A program made the translations under genes and the position numbers. The notes beneath the pieces were generated by a model, which saw only the letters and a list, made by a program, of their open reading frames with translations, did not search any database and was not told the DNA's origin. A DNA stretch of 64,000 nt from DASZHJ01 sp963735465 (lineage in GTDB: Bacteria > Pseudomonadota > Alphaproteobacteria > ATCC43930 > CGMCC-115725), in contig CAVTLA010000001.1 of assembly GCA_963735465.1 (NCBI GenBank), positions 930,001 through 994,000 on the forward strand, read 5' to 3'. Numbering within the stretch: position 1 is the first letter of the stretch; each line of letters begins with the position of its first letter. This document shows, one piece after another, positions 61,637 to 64,000 of the stretch.

Positions 61637-62737
61637 ATGAAGGTGTCTGAGAAAGCGACGTTCGCCTCGCTGCAGGGCCGGGCCAAGGAGTTGCTCGCCC
61701 TCGCGCCCGACCCGTCGGACAGCGCGCGCTCGGCGCTGGCGTCCGGCCTCTACGATCTGGCCCGGGCCAGTGCCGATCTCAGCCCCGACGAGCGGAACAT
61801 GGCGGTGAACGTCGTCATGGAGATCATCAAGCGTGCCCCCGCCGGCGTCCGTCAGCAGTTGTCTGAGCGGCTGGCCCGGGATCCCCAGGCGCCCAAGGTC
61901 CTGGTCTTGGCTCTGGCGCACGACCAGATCGCCATCGCCTTCCCCGTGCTGAGCGAGAGCAGCGTGCTGGACGAAGCCGATCTTCTCGACATCATCCGGC
62001 AGAGCCCGCTGGAGCACCGGCTGGGCACGCTGCAGCGGGAGTCGGTTCCGGCGTCGGTTTCCTCGGCGGTCGTTGAAACCCGCGACGCGATGTCGATGCG
62101 CTGGCTGGTGGAGAACCCCGGCGCGACTATCTCCCGCGATGCCATGGAAGTGCTCGTCGAAGCCTCCCGCGCCGAGCCTGAATTGCAGAAGCCGCTGGTC
62201 AGTCGCGTCGATCTGCCGAAGGATCTCGCGACCAAGATGCAGGAGTTCGTTCCCGAGGATCTGCGTCAGCAGCTCGTCGACCAGCATCACATCGCGACGT
62301 CGCCGAGCGGCAAGAGCGCTGCCGGAGCGGCGACAGGCGGAACCTCGCCGGAATGGGCGCTGTCGCTGGCGCTGGAGATGCGTGCGGCCGGCGCCCTTAC
62401 CATCGAATTCCTGCTGAAGACGCTTCGTGACGGCAAAGTCGGACATTTCGATGAATTGTTCGCGCGCTACAGCCGGATTTCGTCGGCGGCCGCGCGCCAG
62501 ATATTGAGCTCGCCCACGGGCGAGTCCCTCGCCATCGCGCTGAAGGCGCAGGGCGTGGACAAGAGCACCTTCGCGACCCTCTTTCTCCTGAGCCGCAAGG
62601 CGCGCGATCCCGCCAGCATGTCGTCGTCGACGCTGGCGCGGGCGACGGAGAGCTTCGAGAAGCTGAAAGTGGACGAGGCGAAGAAGCGCCTCGCCGCGCT
62701 GCAGGCCGCCTATCCCGAGGACCCGGCCCCCACATAA
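61637..62737 (+). CDS. DUF2336-domain protein
   Basis: This 366-residue, mostly helical protein resembles the DUF2336 family known from alphaproteobacteria: ERNMAVNVVMEIIKRAPAGV, VRQQLSERLARDPQAPKVLV, LEHRLGTLQRESVPASVSSA and the HEAT-like repeats that follow. A helical C-terminus (SFEKLKVDEAKKRLAALQAA) closes it. Function is unknown; some relatives are linked to signalling or polar cell biology. ATG 61637 is chosen by homology over an upstream in-frame start at 61586. It is convergent with leuD. Confidence 0.8.
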   Translation: MKVSEKATFASLQGRAKELLALAPDPSDSARSALASGLYDLARASADLSPDERNMAVNVVMEIIKRAPAGVRQQLSERLARDPQAPKVLVLALAHDQIAIAFPVLSESSVLDEADLLDIIRQSPLEHRLGTLQRESVPASVSSAVVETRDAMSMRWLVENPGATISRDAMEVLVEASRAEPELQKPLVSRVDLPKDLATKMQEFVPEDLRQQLVDQHHIATSPSGKSAAGAATGGTSPEWALSLALEMRAAGALTIEFLLKTLRDGKVGHFDELFARYSRISSAAARQILSSPTGESLAIALKAQGVDKSTFATLFLLSRKARDPASMSSSTLARATESFEKLKVDEAKKRLAALQAAYPEDPAPT

Positions 62738-62774
62738 TCGGCCTCGCCCGGATGCCGGCCGGCATGGCGCCGGC

Positions 62775-63422
62775 TCAGCGTGTCCTTGACCGCGACGCGA
62801 CCAGGCCGCGCGCCCGGGCGTGAATCCACGGCCGCTTGGCGCCGTCAGCGGTCTGGAAGGCGGCGATCTCGCTGCCGTGCTGCAATGTCTGCCCGATCTC
62901 ATCCAGCCCCTCCAGCAGCGCCGCCCGGCGCGCCGGCGGAATTGCGAAGGGTATGCTGCGGCCTTGGGGCGTCTCGACGACACAACGCTTGAGGTCGACC
63001 GACAGCGTGGGATCGTTGGTGGCTGCGAGGTGGTCCAAGAGCGCCCGCACCTCGCGCTCGGGCAGGATCACCGGCAGCAGGCCGTTCTTGAACGCGTTCT
63101 CGAAGAAGATGTCGCCGAAGCTCGGCGCGATCACGCAGCGGATGCCGAAGCGCAGCAGCGCCCAGACCGCGCCTTCCCGCGAGCTGCCGCAGCCGAAGTT
63201 CGCGCCGGCCACCAGGACGCGGCTGTCGCGAAAAGGCGGGCGATTGAGAACGAAATCCGGATTTTCCTTGCCGTCGGCGCCGTAGCGCGAGCGGCCGAAG
63301 AGCCCGCCGCCGAGATCGGCGGTAAGGGAGCGCAGATAAGTCGCGGGGATGATCGCGTCGGTGTCGATGTTCTCCTGCCGGAAGCTGGCGGCGATGCCTT
63401 TGACGGCGGTGAACTTCTCCAT
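62775..63422 (-). CDS. leuD: 3-isopropylmalate dehydratase small subunit
   Basis: This 215-residue subunit shows FRQENIDTDAIIPATYLRSL, GANFGCGSSREGAVWALLRF and VIAPSFGDIFFENAFKNGLL. With LeuC it isomerises 2-isopropylmalate in leucine biosynthesis. It follows leuC by 16 bases. A perfect palindrome (ATGCCGGCCGGCAT at 62752-62765) lies between its stop and the convergent DUF2336 stop. Confidence 0.96.
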   Translation of the reverse strand: MEKFTAVKGIAASFRQENIDTDAIIPATYLRSLTADLGGGLFGRSRYGADGKENPDFVLNRPPFRDSRVLVAGANFGCGSSREGAVWALLRFGIRCVIAPSFGDIFFENAFKNGLLPVILPEREVRALLDHLAATNDPTLSVDLKRCVVETPQGRSIPFAIPPARRAALLEGLDEIGQTLQHGSEIAAFQTADGAKRPWIHARARGLVASRSRTR

Positions 63423-63438
63423 GGCGGCCGGATCCCTT

Positions 63439-64000
63439 TCAGACCGCGAGCTTGCGGACGTCGGCGATGGCGCCGCTGACGGCGGCGGCGGCGGCGCTGG
63501 CGGGGCTCGCGAGATGGGTGCGGCTGCCCGGCCCCTGCCGGCCCTCGAAATTGCGGTTCGAGGTGGCGACGCAGCGCTTGCCCGGCGGCACCTGATCGTC
63601 GTTGATGGCGACGCACATGGAGCAGCCGGCCTCGCGCCACTCGAAGCCTGCGTCCTTGAAGATCCGGTCGAGGCCGAGAGATTCGGCGGCCTGCTTCACC
63701 TGGGCGGAGCCGGGGACGACCAGGGCGCGCACGCCCGGTGCCACCTTGCGCCCGCGCGCCACCTTCGCCGCCGCCTCGAGATCGGAAATCCGGCTGTTGG
63801 TGCAGGAGCCGATGAAGACCACGTCGATGGGAATGCCCTCGAGCTTCTGGCCCGGCTGCAGGTCCAGATAGGCGAGGGAGCGCTCCATGGCGGTGCGGCG
63901 GCTGGCGTCGGGCGCGGCGGCGGGATCGGGGATGCGACCGTCGACGCCCACCACGTCCTGGGGCGTGGTGCCCCAGGTGATCTGGGGCGCGATGTCGGCG
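63439..64000 (-). CDS. leuC: 3-isopropylmalate dehydratase large subunit (partial, 5' end off window)
   Basis: The C-terminal 186 residues or so of LeuC. Visible are ITWGTTPQDVVGVDGRIPDP, VFIGSCTNSRISDLEAAAKV with one cluster Cys, EAGCSMCVAIN with the other two, and the C-terminal GPGSRTHLASPASAAAAAVS. The [4Fe-4S] enzyme works with LeuD in leucine synthesis. The start lies beyond the right edge. Confidence 0.97.
   Translation of the reverse strand, partial: ADIAPQITWGTTPQDVVGVDGRIPDPAAAPDASRRTAMERSLAYLDLQPGQKLEGIPIDVVFIGSCTNSRISDLEAAAKVARGRKVAPGVRALVVPGSAQVKQAAESLGLDRIFKDAGFEWREAGCSMCVAINDDQVPPGKRCVATSNRNFEGRQGPGSRTHLASPASAAAAAVSGAIADVRKLAV

Noticed and set aside
62752..62765. Palindrome ATGCCGGCCGGCAT between the DUF2336 gene and leuD
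   Set aside because: Short, GC-only core with no loop or T-run; a terminator role is possible but not supported enough to list.

Overview
The window is GC-rich, densely packed DNA that looks like the chromosome of a methylotrophic alphaproteobacterium. The lineage is inferred from a DUF2336 protein, XoxF5-like methanol dehydrogenase, a bacterial H4MPT/methylofuran gene set with Fhc proteins, and heterotetrameric sarcosine oxidase. I see no rRNA, tRNA, CRISPR array or insertion sequence. The genes at both edges (paaK-like and leuC) are cut by the window.

Layout. 1-9.9 kb: phenylacetate-CoA ligase-like gene (partial), a copper efflux ATPase with a Met-rich multicopper oxidase and a CueR-like dyad upstream, a flavin dehydrogenase, a TonB-like protein, an SRPBCC protein and a DraG-like hydrolase. 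10-16.8 kb: pqqABCDE with a good promoter, then the 'quinoprotein relay' pair (metallo-beta-lactamase fold protein plus SoxYZ-like carrier) and exported unknowns. 16.8-30.7 kb: genes for making tetrahydromethanopterin (H4MPT) and methylofuran, interleaved with fae, mch and mtdB. 30.7-35.3 kb: fhcBADC. 35.5-46 kb: xoxF, xoxG, a frameshifted xoxJ, a CXXCW rhodanese-like protein, an ABC-2 type transporter of the PQQ-alcohol-dehydrogenase type, a NitT/TauT-type ABC transporter and a c-type cytochrome. 46-52 kb: dihydropteroate synthase and a cluster of exported, largely uncharacterised proteins, including two paralogous pentapeptide-repeat proteins, two of three small four-Cys paralogues, a DUF1194 protein and a PQQ-associated beta-propeller. 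52-57.3 kb: sarcosine oxidase soxBDAG. 57.4-64 kb: XylB-like sugar dehydrogenase, aldose epimerase, GH13 glucosidase, DUF2336 protein, leuD and leuC.

How it works together. Methanol is oxidised in the periplasm by the lanthanide-type, PQQ-containing XoxF, with electrons passing to XoxG. Formaldehyde is condensed with H4MPT (Fae), oxidised (MtdB), hydrolysed (Mch) and released as formate through methylofuran by Fhc. The window holds PQQ synthesis, much of the cofactor synthesis and the whole formaldehyde-to-formate route in about 25 kb. No calcium-type mxaFI and no formate dehydrogenase are present in the window. Sarcosine oxidase could add a second source of one-carbon units.

The least understood part is the periplasmic and exported set around xoxF (about 15-16.7 kb and 39-52 kb). 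It contains repeated families without known function and is the best candidate for undescribed biology, possibly lanthanide or quinoprotein maturation and trafficking (inference).
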